Assembly: GCA_934726455.1 (NCBI GenBank) | Contig: CAKVDS010000070.1 | Span: 1-5,567, forward strand | Reading direction: 5' to 3' | Source of the DNA: an uncultured Bacteroidales bacterium | GTDB taxonomy: Bacteria; Bacteroidota; Bacteroidia; Bacteroidales; UBA932 | Length of the DNA: 5,567 bases | Part shown: positions 1 to 5,567 of the stretch, one piece after another | Layout of the letters: each line of letters opens with the position of its first letter | How positions within the stretch are numbered: position 1 is the first letter of the stretch | Program-made: the position numbers and the translations under genes | The notes under the pieces: model-generated | Told to the model about the DNA's origin: nothing | Databases searched by the model: none | What the model saw: the letters and a program-made list of their open reading frames with translations, nothing else

Positions 1-18
1 CAGGGATAACGACGAAAA

Positions 19-67
19 GTCAACTAAAATCAGTTATAAAAGACAAAACCGAGTCAACCTAAATCAG
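19..67. repeat. Pair of 15-bp imperfect direct repeats, possible IS end
   Basis: GTCAACTAAAATCAG at 19-33 and GTCAACCTAAATCAG at 53-67 match at 13 of 15 positions and start 34 bp apart in AT-rich sequence. Short spaced direct repeats of this size are typical of the transposase-binding ends of IS21-family and some other insertion sequences. No transposase gene is visible, so the assignment to an element end is an inference. The pair could instead be a protein-binding array of a gene lying to the left of the window. Confidence 0.45.
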
Positions 68-75
68 GAAAACAC

Positions 76-206
76 ATCCCGTGCGCACCAGAGGCCTTTC
101 CACGCACGGGATTGACTTCGTGCGCACGGGACGGGCGTCAAGTACCTGCCGTACACCACGACTCCGTTTTCTGTACCGCACGTGCCCGCTCCGCGTACGG
201 GACGGC
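76..206. repeat. GC-rich inverted repeat cluster
   Basis: The motif TCCCGTGCGCAC at 77-88 recurs as its exact reverse complement GTGCGCACGGGA at 120-131. A third copy, in the same orientation as the second, lies between them: CGCACGGGAT at 103-112 pairs perfectly over 10 bp with ATCCCGTGCG at 76-85, leaving a 17-nt loop. Both GTGCGCAC cores (81-88 and 120-127) are themselves palindromes. A more degenerate copy, CGCGTACGGGACGG at 192-205, repeats the ACGGGACGG found at 126-134. The arrangement resembles a small dispersed extragenic repeat or a folded non-coding element; its role is unknown. Confidence 0.6.
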
Positions 207-222
207 CTGACATTCGCCGCCG

Positions 223-239
223 CCGATAGGCCCAATCGG
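223..239. promoter_or_regulatory. Imperfect 17-bp dyad, candidate LysR-type operator
   Basis: CCGATAGGCCCAATCGG is symmetric at 7 of 8 base pairs around position 231. With transcription expected to begin near 293-296 from the promoter at 259-289, its centre sits about -62 to -65, the usual place of the recognition site of LysR-type regulators. The operon encodes such a regulator, so autoregulation is plausible. The core does not carry the classical T-N11-A signature in register with the symmetry, which weakens the call. Confidence 0.35.
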
Positions 240-258
240 AAGAAAGAATCGCCGAAGC

Positions 259-289
259 ATTGCAGAAGCATGGCCTCCTGCTACTTTTG
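259..289 (+). promoter_or_regulatory. Bacteroidetes-type promoter of the exporter operon
   Basis: TACTTTTG at 282-289 fits the Bacteroidetes -7 consensus TAnnTTTG exactly. ATTG at 259-262 supplies a -33 TTG core, and 19 bases separate the TTG from the -7 element, within the usual 19-21. Initiation would fall near 293-296, giving a short A-rich leader of about 16-19 bases before the ATG at 312. It is the only good match found upstream of the operon. Confidence 0.6.
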
Positions 290-311
290 CTGTCCGAAAA
301 AATAGAAAGTC

Positions 312-701
312 ATGATACTTGAGATTTTAACGGACCAGATCAGCGAGAGTTCTGCATTAATCATCGCTGCCTGCGTGCTGCTCTCAGCGGCAGCGATGGC
401 TCTTGACTCCTTGTTTGAGCGCAGGCACTCAGAAAAAACGTCCGCCAAAGCGGACTTGAGCTGCACATGGCACAACGGCAGCGACGGCATAGACCCGGAA
501 GGCGTCCCTTTCTCCGGACTTGAGCCTCAAACAGCCGTGCCGGTGCTTTCAGCACAGACAGTCATCACTCCGGACGGAGTGCCGTGTCTTGACGGGGACG
601 GATTCATCGACCTGTCAGAGAACGCGGACATACTGGAGAGAGGAACAGATTTTCATAATGTCCAAGACGAAAGATCCGAAAGACAGCATGGCCTCGCTTA
701 G
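312..701 (+). CDS. Small one-pass membrane protein of unknown function, first gene of the operon
   Basis: I do not recognise this 129-residue protein. A hydrophobic segment at about residues 14-35 should form one membrane helix near the N terminus. A basic stretch follows (FERRHS, 35-40), then a soluble, acidic tail to residue 129. The tail contains two similar short units, GIDPEGVPF (59-67) and VITPDGVPC (84-92), and an acidic DGDGFIDLSENAD run (94-106). Its spacing of Gly, Pro and Asp faintly recalls the OB-fold end of NfeD-type proteins, but this is too weak for a family call. The ATG lies just behind a good promoter. The 3' end overlaps the next gene by 44 bp, or by only 14 bp if that gene starts at 688. 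Such overlap suggests co-expression with the exporter, possibly as an accessory membrane subunit. It could also be a non-conserved frame. Confidence 0.5.
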   Translation: MILEILTDQISESSALIIAACVLLSAAAMALDSLFERRHSEKTSAKADLSCTWHNGSDGIDPEGVPFSGLEPQTAVPVLSAQTVITPDGVPCLDGDGFIDLSENADILERGTDFHNVQDERSERQHGLA

Positions 702-1449
702 GGATAAAGGAGAGTTTCTGTGCCTATACGCCTCGACCCTGTATTCATGCGGAGCCACTGCCATGCGGATAGACAAGAACCTGCAGAGAATCGCCATGAC
801 TTGGCAGTGCTCCGCTGACTTCTCCGTATCCCCGACCTGCGTACTCGTGACCCTGCTCGACTCTGACGGAGGTTCATTTACCATGTCCCGTTCCATTCCC
901 AAGGACAAGATAAATTTCGAGACCATCACGGCACTGAGCGCCTTGAGCTGGGAAATCCACGATGAGGGGCTCAACCTTGCCGAAGCCCGTGAGAAATTCG
1001 ACTGTGTCATCTCGCGCAAGAGGATGGCCCCGAGGCTTGTAACCGTACTGGCAAGCGCGGCCAACGCTTCTTTCTGCGAGTTGTTCGGAGGGGACTTCAT
1101 TGCGATCCTGATCGTCTTCATAGCCACATTCAACGGTTTCCGCCTCAAATCCATTCTGCCCAAATACGGGCTTGACCAGAAACTCGCCACTATAGCCGGC
1201 TGCACTGTATCGGCGATCATCGCCTGCACAGGCTTTGTGTTCGGGATAAGCAGCACTCCGGAAGTCGCCCTCGCCACAAGCGTGCTGTACTGCGTGCCGG
1301 GGATACCTTTCGCAAACGGCATCAGCGACATGCTCTACGGGCATCACCTGTCATCACTCAGCCGCATGCGCAACGCTCTTATCACCACAGTATGCCTGTC
1401 GGTCGGACTGTGCCTGGCCTTCGTCATCCTCAATATCAAGTTCGTATGA
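658..1449 (+). CDS. yjjP: ThrE/YjjP-type exporter, N-terminal-domain subunit (DUF1212)
   Basis: This 263-residue protein is the larger half of a split threonine/serine or dicarboxylate exporter of the inner membrane. A soluble N-terminal domain covers about residues 15-120, with the family-type helix YASTLYSCGATAMRIDKNLQ (24-43). Five membrane helices follow at about 124-142, 146-160, 174-196, 202-218 and 238-260. The signature VPGIPFANGISDML (213-226), a Pro-Gly-x-Pro then Asn-x-x-x-Asp pattern, is typical of the family. In ThrE of Corynebacterium both halves are one chain; here the second half is the next gene, as in E. coli YjjP/YjjB, reported to export succinate. The substrate is therefore open. 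The frame extends upstream to 520, but that part looks unlike the family. ATG 658 is chosen, with a weak purine-rich run at 635-643; ATG 688 is an alternative. Confidence 0.9.
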   Translation: MSKTKDPKDSMASLRDKGEFLCLYASTLYSCGATAMRIDKNLQRIAMTWQCSADFSVSPTCVLVTLLDSDGGSFTMSRSIPKDKINFETITALSALSWEIHDEGLNLAEAREKFDCVISRKRMAPRLVTVLASAANASFCELFGGDFIAILIVFIATFNGFRLKSILPKYGLDQKLATIAGCTVSAIIACTGFVFGISSTPEVALATSVLYCVPGIPFANGISDMLYGHHLSSLSRMRNALITTVCLSVGLCLAFVILNIKFV

Positions 1450-1940
1450 TGGAAATTCTCTGGAACATATTGAAAGACGGTCTGTTCTCCGCCATCGCTG
1501 CAATGGGTTTCGCCGCCATCAGCAACCCGTCCCCAAAGGTGCTGCCGTGGTGTTGTCTGGCCGGCGCATGCGGACACATGTCCCGCTATCTGCTGATGAA
1601 TCTCGCAGGATGGCATCTGGCCATCGCCAGTTTCGCCGCCTCATGCGTCATCGGCCTGATCTCGCTCCCGATGGCCCGGCACATAAAGACCCCTGCCGAA
1701 TTCATCTCTTTCCCGGCCCTGCTCCCGATGGTTCCCGGGATGTACGCCTACAGGGCTGTGCAGGCGATAGTGTACTGCATCCATATTTCTGACGAAAGTT
1801 CATTCATGCACTATATGTACCTGCTCATGTCCAACGGCATAGTATTCATCGTGACCATACTCGGCATGGTAATAGGGGCAACTCTTCCTATATTTGCATT
1901 CAACAAGTATTCATTTTCAGTGACCAAAAAGTCAAACTAA
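1449..1940 (+). CDS. yjjB: ThrE/YjjB-type exporter, C-terminal-domain subunit (DUF3815)
   Basis: This 163-residue integral membrane protein is the smaller half of the split exporter and should form the transport unit with the preceding gene product. Hydrophobic segments at about residues 11-28, 31-50, 57-75, 87-108 and 125-150 suggest five membrane helices. The motifs GFAAISNPSP (20-29) and PALLPMVPGMYAYRA (89-103) are characteristic of the ThrE second-domain family, and the length is close to that of E. coli YjjB. The sequence ATGATG at 1446-1451 offers two starts: ATG 1446 overlaps the upstream stop by 4 bases (ATGA), and ATG 1449 by 1 base. Either implies translational coupling; 1449 is chosen because homologues tend to begin with a single Met-Glu-Ile-Leu-like start. 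No Shine-Dalgarno sequence is visible. Confidence 0.9.
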   Translation: MEILWNILKDGLFSAIAAMGFAAISNPSPKVLPWCCLAGACGHMSRYLLMNLAGWHLAIASFAASCVIGLISLPMARHIKTPAEFISFPALLPMVPGMYAYRAVQAIVYCIHISDESSFMHYMYLLMSNGIVFIVTILGMVIGATLPIFAFNKYSFSVTKKSN

Positions 1941-2845
1941 TGGAACTCAGGCAGATAAAGTACTTTCTCCAAATAGCCGAGACTTCAAGTTTCTCGGAAG
2001 CCTCCCGGCAGCTCTGCATATCGCAGAGCACAGTGTCCCAGCAGATAAAGCAGCTCGAGGATGAACTCGGAGCGGAGCTTTTCGTCCGGGACTCGCACAG
2101 CGTAAGACTCAGCGACTATGGTCTGCAGTTCCTCCCATACGCCAAGCGGATCGCCGAAGACGTACACTCGGGCATCGCACGGATAAAAGATGTCGCCGAC
2201 CTGTCGGTAGGAACAATCAACGTGGGGGCCACATACACGTTCTGCCCTCTCATGGGCAAGACCATCGAAGAATTCATGAAAAGCCATCCCGGCATCTCCA
2301 TAAAACTGACATGCAGTTCTATGGAAGAGCTGATGCAGATGCTTGAGAACGGGGAACTCGACACGGTGCTCTCCTACCGCCCGAGCAGGATGTTCGACAA
2401 CATCGAGTCGCATATCCTGTTCAGCAGCAACCTCTGCGTGGTTGCGGGCCGCGACCATCCGCTCGCCCGCAAAGACAAGGTCAGGCTGGTGGATCTGGAA
2501 AAATACCCTCTCGCCCTCCCGTCACGCGGGCTCCAGGCGCGCAACGAGTTCGACCGCCTGCTGTTCGGACAAAACTACAAGTTCGACGTCAGACTGGAAG
2601 TCAATGACCTGAATATGCTGCTCGATCTGGTAAGCCGCACAGAACTCATCACATTCCTATCAGCCGCCACGGTCAAGGAAAAACCGGAGTTCTGCACCAT
2701 AGCCATCGACCACAACGAAACGGAGATGGTAGGCTCCTACCATCTCCTGAAAGGTCAATATATAAAAATGGCGACGAGGGCATTTCTCAAGAGTCTCATA
2801 GAGAACAATGCCTTCATGATCTCCATGGACGCCCTCACGGCATAG
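1940..2845 (+). CDS. LysR-type transcriptional regulator, likely controlling the exporter operon
   Basis: This 301-residue protein has the normal length and layout of a LysR-type regulator. The N-terminal winged helix-turn-helix spans about residues 1-60, with the family pattern SFSEASRQLCISQSTVSQQI (17-36) followed by LEDELGAELFVR (39-50). A linker helix (60-88) leads to the effector-binding domain (about 90-295), including GTINVGATYT (91-100) and LCVVAGRDHPLA (165-176). The effector is not predictable from sequence; by context it may be the exported metabolite. The start codon shares its A with the TAA stop of the exporter gene (TAATG), so translation is probably coupled. Placement as the last gene of the same operon, rather than divergent, implies self-regulation through a site upstream of 312. 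Its 3' end overlaps the convergent glycosidase gene by 11 bp. Confidence 0.95.
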   Translation: MELRQIKYFLQIAETSSFSEASRQLCISQSTVSQQIKQLEDELGAELFVRDSHSVRLSDYGLQFLPYAKRIAEDVHSGIARIKDVADLSVGTINVGATYTFCPLMGKTIEEFMKSHPGISIKLTCSSMEELMQMLENGELDTVLSYRPSRMFDNIESHILFSSNLCVVAGRDHPLARKDKVRLVDLEKYPLALPSRGLQARNEFDRLLFGQNYKFDVRLEVNDLNMLLDLVSRTELITFLSAATVKEKPEFCTIAIDHNETEMVGSYHLLKGQYIKMATRAFLKSLIENNAFMISMDALTA

Positions 2846-5087
2846 GGCTCAACCCCTCCCAGCGGACATCCCAGCTGCCGTCCTTAGGGAATCCCGGGTT
2901 CGGCTCGTCACAGCCGTCCCAGCCGGCACACATCATCCCCACGGCGAGGAGCAGTCCCCCGTTGCCCGGAAGATACATCCTCAGGCGCTCCGTGCGGTAA
3001 TTGTTGCCGCTCGGCAGAAGCAGGTCGCTGCGGCCGTCCATCGTGGCCGCGCGTACGGCAATGTCGGTACGGTGCAGGCGGGTGGCGTTCATCATCAGGG
3101 CCGGGTAGTTCCAGCTCCAGCTGCCTCCTTTCCATCCCCAGTTCTCCGCTGCGCGGGTCACCGTCTTCTGCATGTTTTCCTCGTTGAAGAGCCTGCACCC
3201 GGGCAGCATGCCGTATGCAAGGAGGTTCTCCGAAGAGGTCGCACGGACATAGAACGGGTCGCGGCCATTTGCCGGGGCAGCCTTGACGGTTGTCGGCTCT
3301 GCTTTCGGCCTGATGCCGTTGAAATAGCCTCCCGCCGGTGCTGCCGGGCTGTTGTCCAGTTCCACGGTCATGTTGACAAAGTCCGGAATGCCCGGGCCTT
3401 TCTCGGCCGGAAGATAGATGCCGTCCGGGCTTGTCGAGAGAGGGGCGAGTTTGTCCATTATCTCGTCCCATCGGCTGACCCGTTCCTCGCCGAGACGTTC
3501 CCTCCACTCCTGCGCCACTTTCAGGCCGAAGTGCCAGTAGGACATCTCAAATGCCGGGTTGACAGTGCTGCGCTCGTTGTAACTCTCGTTGGCGGCGCAG
3601 GCACCCTCTATGATGTAGCGGTCCGCTGACTTGTCATAGCTGACGAACGAGGCCATGAACTCGGCGGTCTGCTGGATCATGCCGGCGTATTTCTCCAGCA
3701 CCTTGCGGTCTTTCGTGGCACGGTAGATGAGTTCGGCCATGTATATAGGATGCGGCTGCTGCCAGATGATGAACGATCCCACATCGGACGGGGTCTCGGC
3801 CCCCGAAGGGTCTGTCATCTTCATCCAGCGCACACCCTGAAAGCCCTGCCTCTCAGCGATTTTGCGCGCCTGTGGCATCACACCGAGATACCAGTCCAGC
3901 TGTTTTTCGAGGAGTTCCGGCTTGTTCCAGGTGGCATAGTGGAAACTGTGCCACATCACCATCTCGAGGTGGAACTTGCCGAACCAGGTGTTATAGGTCA
4001 TCCCCGTCTCGGCAGGTGGGAAATCCTGGGCCTCCTGCACGCGCATCAGATATTGGGACAGGACAACCCGCCTCTCAAGAAGCGGCGCGCGGGAGTCGGT
4101 GCAGTGCGAGAAGTCTATAACGCCGCTGGTCTTCCAGTAGCCATTCCAAAGCCTGCGTGCCCCCGCGCGGGCCTGGTCATAAGTCTCGGCCTGCCCCTGA
4201 GGGAGTTTCTCAGAGAACGAGGCGCAGAAACTCAAATCTCCGCTTTCAGGCTTGAGAACCAGTCTGTTGCGCCCCACCATCTCAAGGCTCGCCCCTCCGT
4301 CCCAACGGATTGTCACATAATACGTGCTCGCGTCAACCGTGCGTTTGAGGACGGCCGACGAGGCATCGTGGGAGACGAATTCCGTACTGTGCCGATTGTC
4401 GGCATTCCAGTCGGAAGCATCATCACTGTGCTGTCCGGTCGGATACGGGAATCTTATGACTACCGGAAGAGCCTTATCGGAAGAAATATGCGCCGCATAG
4501 AGGTCCTGTCCGTCTCCGCCGCTGACAGTCTCGACTTTGACAGGGGTGCCGTCCCACTTGAAACTTGAGTGCAGGACACCGTCCCACATGTCGAGAGTCT
4601 GGTCAACATCAGTGATCTCCTCGGGCTTCATCCCGGCGAAGCCGATATTGCCAAGATGCATACGGTGGGGATTGGAGCGAACCCACTCGGCAGCGGCGCT
4701 GCGTCTCGGGGTGGGGTTCAGGCCTTCCTGGACGGAATATATGCCGTGAGGATGCCCAGGAAGCGGATGATCCTCAAGGGTTTCCTCTATGGTGTAGCCC
4801 TCCGGATCCGGAAAAGAATGCCAGCCCCACTGGCTGTATGTTCCGAGCGAGAGTCCGTCTTTGTAGTATTCGGGGAATGTCTGGAGTCCCGTCGCGTCAA
4901 GCGTGATGGTGAAAGCCCCGTTGCCGAGGTTCAGGGAGTGCAGAGGATTGACCTCCGTCACATAGGGATTGTTGCGCGTCACCAGCGCCTTGCGGTCGAT
5001 CTTCCCCTGTCCGGAGCAAGCGCCCAGAACCAGGGTCGTCACGGCCAGGGCAAGTGCCGCCGTCGTGGTAAAATGTGGTTTTGTCAT
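2835..5087 (-). CDS. Lipoprotein of the six-hairpin glycosidase superfamily (GH65/GH95-like)
   Basis: This 750-residue protein begins with a lipoprotein signal peptide (hydrophobic core 9-23, lipobox LGAC with the lipidated Cys at 24). No clear acidic Bacteroidetes surface-export signal follows the Cys, so periplasmic attachment is as likely as surface display. Residues about 45-300 look like the N-terminal beta-sandwich of (alpha/alpha)6-barrel glycosidases. The barrel covers about 330-720 and contains TWFGKFHLEMVMWH (367-380), where Glu375 is a candidate general acid; GVRWMKMTDPSG (417-428); FIIWQQPHPIYMAEL (439-453); WSWNYPALMMNATRL (657-671); and LPGNGGLLLAVGMMCAGWDG (706-725). These blocks match a Bacteroidetes group usually annotated as glycoside hydrolase or six-hairpin glycosidase-like. 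The substrate is unknown. No SusC/SusD, sensor or other glycosidase is next to it. The call is confident at superfamily level only. Confidence 0.85.
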   Translation of the reverse strand: MTKPHFTTTAALALAVTTLVLGACSGQGKIDRKALVTRNNPYVTEVNPLHSLNLGNGAFTITLDATGLQTFPEYYKDGLSLGTYSQWGWHSFPDPEGYTIEETLEDHPLPGHPHGIYSVQEGLNPTPRRSAAAEWVRSNPHRMHLGNIGFAGMKPEEITDVDQTLDMWDGVLHSSFKWDGTPVKVETVSGGDGQDLYAAHISSDKALPVVIRFPYPTGQHSDDASDWNADNRHSTEFVSHDASSAVLKRTVDASTYYVTIRWDGGASLEMVGRNRLVLKPESGDLSFCASFSEKLPQGQAETYDQARAGARRLWNGYWKTSGVIDFSHCTDSRAPLLERRVVLSQYLMRVQEAQDFPPAETGMTYNTWFGKFHLEMVMWHSFHYATWNKPELLEKQLDWYLGVMPQARKIAERQGFQGVRWMKMTDPSGAETPSDVGSFIIWQQPHPIYMAELIYRATKDRKVLEKYAGMIQQTAEFMASFVSYDKSADRYIIEGACAANESYNERSTVNPAFEMSYWHFGLKVAQEWRERLGEERVSRWDEIMDKLAPLSTSPDGIYLPAEKGPGIPDFVNMTVELDNSPAAPAGGYFNGIRPKAEPTTVKAAPANGRDPFYVRATSSENLLAYGMLPGCRLFNEENMQKTVTRAAENWGWKGGSWSWNYPALMMNATRLHRTDIAVRAATMDGRSDLLLPSGNNYRTERLRMYLPGNGGLLLAVGMMCAGWDGCDEPNPGFPKDGSWDVRWEGLSPMP

Positions 5088-5109
5088 ATTGGTGTATTGT
5101 TGTGGTCTG

Positions 5110-5140
5110 CAAATTTACGGATTTTCCATGATGTGTACAC
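5110..5140 (-). promoter_or_regulatory. Probable promoter of the glycosidase gene, with a palindrome at the -33 position
   Basis: On the minus strand TAAATTTG (complement of 5110-5117) matches the Bacteroidetes -7 consensus TAnnTTTG exactly. Initiation near 5104 would leave a leader of about 17 bases before the ATG at 5087, which is AC-rich and has no Shine-Dalgarno sequence. No TTTG is found 19-21 bases upstream; that place is occupied by GTGTACAC (5133-5140), a perfect 8-bp palindrome. A promoter with a weak -33 element and a palindrome there may depend on an activator or be blocked by a repressor. Confidence 0.5.
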
Positions 5141-5174
5141 GATCCTTGGGCGCAGAACGTATCTATCTGTATTT

Positions 5175-5187
5175 ATGTAATTTACAT
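5175..5187. promoter_or_regulatory. 13-bp AT-rich palindrome, possible operator
   Basis: ATGTAATTTACAT is a perfect 6-1-6 inverted repeat in the intergenic region between the glycosidase gene and the Rpn-type gene. It lies about 70-80 bases upstream of the expected glycosidase transcription start. Such AT-rich dyads often bind regulators, but in AT-rich sequence this could be chance. Confidence 0.25.
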
Positions 5188-5278
5188 TATTCGCTTAGAG
5201 TTTGGCACAGTGTATGCTATAGATGTGTCAGCAAATACCGTTTTGATTAAACAATAATAGGATACTGAACATTTTTAA

Positions 5279-5310
5279 AAGTGCCGCGGCCTGTGAAGGT
5301 AGCGGCACTT
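5279..5310 (-). terminator. Hairpin terminator of the Rpn-type gene
   Basis: AAGTGCCGC at 5279-5287 pairs perfectly with GCGGCACTT at 5302-5310 around a 14-nt loop. Read on the minus strand, the stem runs straight into TTTTAAAAATG, a short T run, so it fits a Rho-independent terminator about 90 bases after the stop codon of the Rpn-type gene. On the plus strand no T run follows. It would insulate the glycosidase promoter from upstream transcription. Confidence 0.6.
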
Positions 5311-5402
5311 GACATTCTGGCCCACCGCAGTATGAGGGCCTCGGTTTATTGGACTTCGGGAAGATGGTGAGAACAAGCCATCCAAGGTATGTAATGTGCT
5401 GG

Positions 5403-5567
5403 CTAAGGCTGTGCCAGTTTCAGCACATCTTTCTTTGTGAGTCCGGAATATTTTGCCACGGTCTCCGCCGGGACACCGTCCTCCAGCATCCGCCGGGCAA
5501 TGGCGGATTTTTCTTCCGCTTTTCCTTCCGCCCGGCCCTTGTCCAAAGCGTAGTCGTAGCGCAGTGC
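5403..5567 (-). CDS. Rpn/PD-(D/E)XK nuclease family transposase-like protein, C-terminal fragment
   Basis: Only the last 54 codons are inside the window; the gene runs in from the right edge and stops with TAG at 5403-5405. The visible part begins ALRYDYALDKGRAEGKAEEK, a charged Lys/Glu/Gly run that in this family links the nuclease core to the tail. It continues with IARRMLEDGVPAETVAKYSG and LTKKDVLKL, a small helix-turn-helix-like end. This tail is typical of Rpn-type recombination-promoting nucleases, widespread and often multicopy in Bacteroidales. The catalytic Asp/Glu/Lys residues lie outside the window, so activity cannot be judged. Bases 5279-5310 probably terminate its transcript. 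The family call rests on the tail alone. Confidence 0.8.
   Translation of the reverse strand, partial: ALRYDYALDKGRAEGKAEEKSAIARRMLEDGVPAETVAKYSGLTKKDVLKLAQP

Larger units (their letters stand above)
1..311. other. Non-coding, repeat-rich region upstream of the exporter operon
   Basis: No convincing gene is seen here. Both strands can be read as short open frames, but these are rich in Arg, Pro and Thr and simply translate the GC-rich repeats, so they are not called. From left to right the region holds an AT-rich stretch with a 15-bp direct repeat pair (19-67), a cluster of GC-rich inverted repeats (76-206), an imperfect dyad (223-239) and the operon promoter (259-289). The jump from AT-rich to very GC-rich sequence near position 75 suggests that two pieces of different origin meet there. 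Confidence 0.7.
5088..5402. other. Intergenic region between the Rpn-type gene and the glycosidase gene
   Basis: No gene is supported here. The stretch holds the glycosidase promoter (5110-5140), an AT-rich palindrome (5175-5187), and a terminator hairpin (5279-5310). Positions 5311-5402, the presumed 3' untranslated part of the Rpn-type transcript, show no motif or structure that I can support. Confidence 0.6.

Noticed and set aside
76..206. CRISPR array
   Set aside because: The repeats are in both orientations, of unequal length and irregularly spaced, and no cas genes are present.
59..305. Overlapping short open frames on both strands upstream of the operon
   Set aside because: They translate the GC-rich repeats into Arg/Pro/Thr-rich strings, show no domain, and lie over the promoter and dyad.
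520..657. N-terminal extension of the YjjP-like protein to the upstream ATG at 520
   Set aside because: The extra 46 residues look unlike the family and lie inside the previous gene in another frame; family-like sequence begins after ATG 658.
615..1347. Long minus-strand open frames opposite the yjjP-like gene
   Set aside because: They are antisense shadows of a clearly recognisable transporter gene and show no family features.
3750..4568. 272-codon plus-strand open frame opposite the glycosidase gene
   Set aside because: It mirrors a GC-rich coding region whose minus-strand product has a lipobox and conserved glycosidase motifs; the plus-strand product has none.
5279..5310. Terminator for a plus-strand transcript
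   Set aside because: No T run follows the stem on the plus strand and no plus-strand gene precedes it; the T run is only on the minus-strand side.

Overview
The window looks like a chromosomal segment from a gut-type Bacteroidales bacterium. The supporting signs are promoter elements of the Bacteroidetes form TAnnTTTG, starts with little or no Shine-Dalgarno sequence, a lipoprotein glycosidase of a type common in that group, and a fragment of an Rpn-type nuclease/transposase. I cannot assign a genus. Base composition is moderately GC-rich in the genes and AT-richer at the two outer edges.

Layout. Positions 1-311 are non-coding and dense in repeats. They hold a 15-bp direct repeat pair at the left edge that may be an insertion-sequence end, a GC-rich cluster of inverted repeats, a 17-bp dyad, and a good Bacteroidetes promoter. 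A tightly packed plus-strand operon follows (312-2845): a small one-pass membrane protein of unknown function, the two halves of a ThrE/YjjPB-type transporter as separate genes, and a LysR-type regulator. The last three genes are joined by 1-base stop/start overlaps. The regulator ends tail-to-tail with, and overlaps by 11 bp, a long minus-strand gene (2835-5087) for a lipoprotein of the six-hairpin glycosidase superfamily. Positions 5088-5402 hold the probable promoter of that gene, two small palindromes and a hairpin terminator. The right edge cuts through the C-terminal end of a minus-strand Rpn/PD-(D/E)XK nuclease family gene.

How the genes work together. The operon reads as a self-contained export module: both transporter halves are made together with their probable regulator. 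The split arrangement and sizes (263 and 163 residues) resemble Escherichia coli YjjP and YjjB, reported as a succinate exporter, as well as the threonine/serine exporter ThrE. Succinate is a major fermentation product of many Bacteroidales, so a dicarboxylate should be considered alongside threonine or serine. The glycosidase appears independent; no SusC/SusD pair or other polysaccharide-utilisation gene lies in the window. I found no clearly new defence or mobile system. The most interesting items are the unknown first gene of the operon, the dyad near -65 of the operon promoter, and the convergent overlap.
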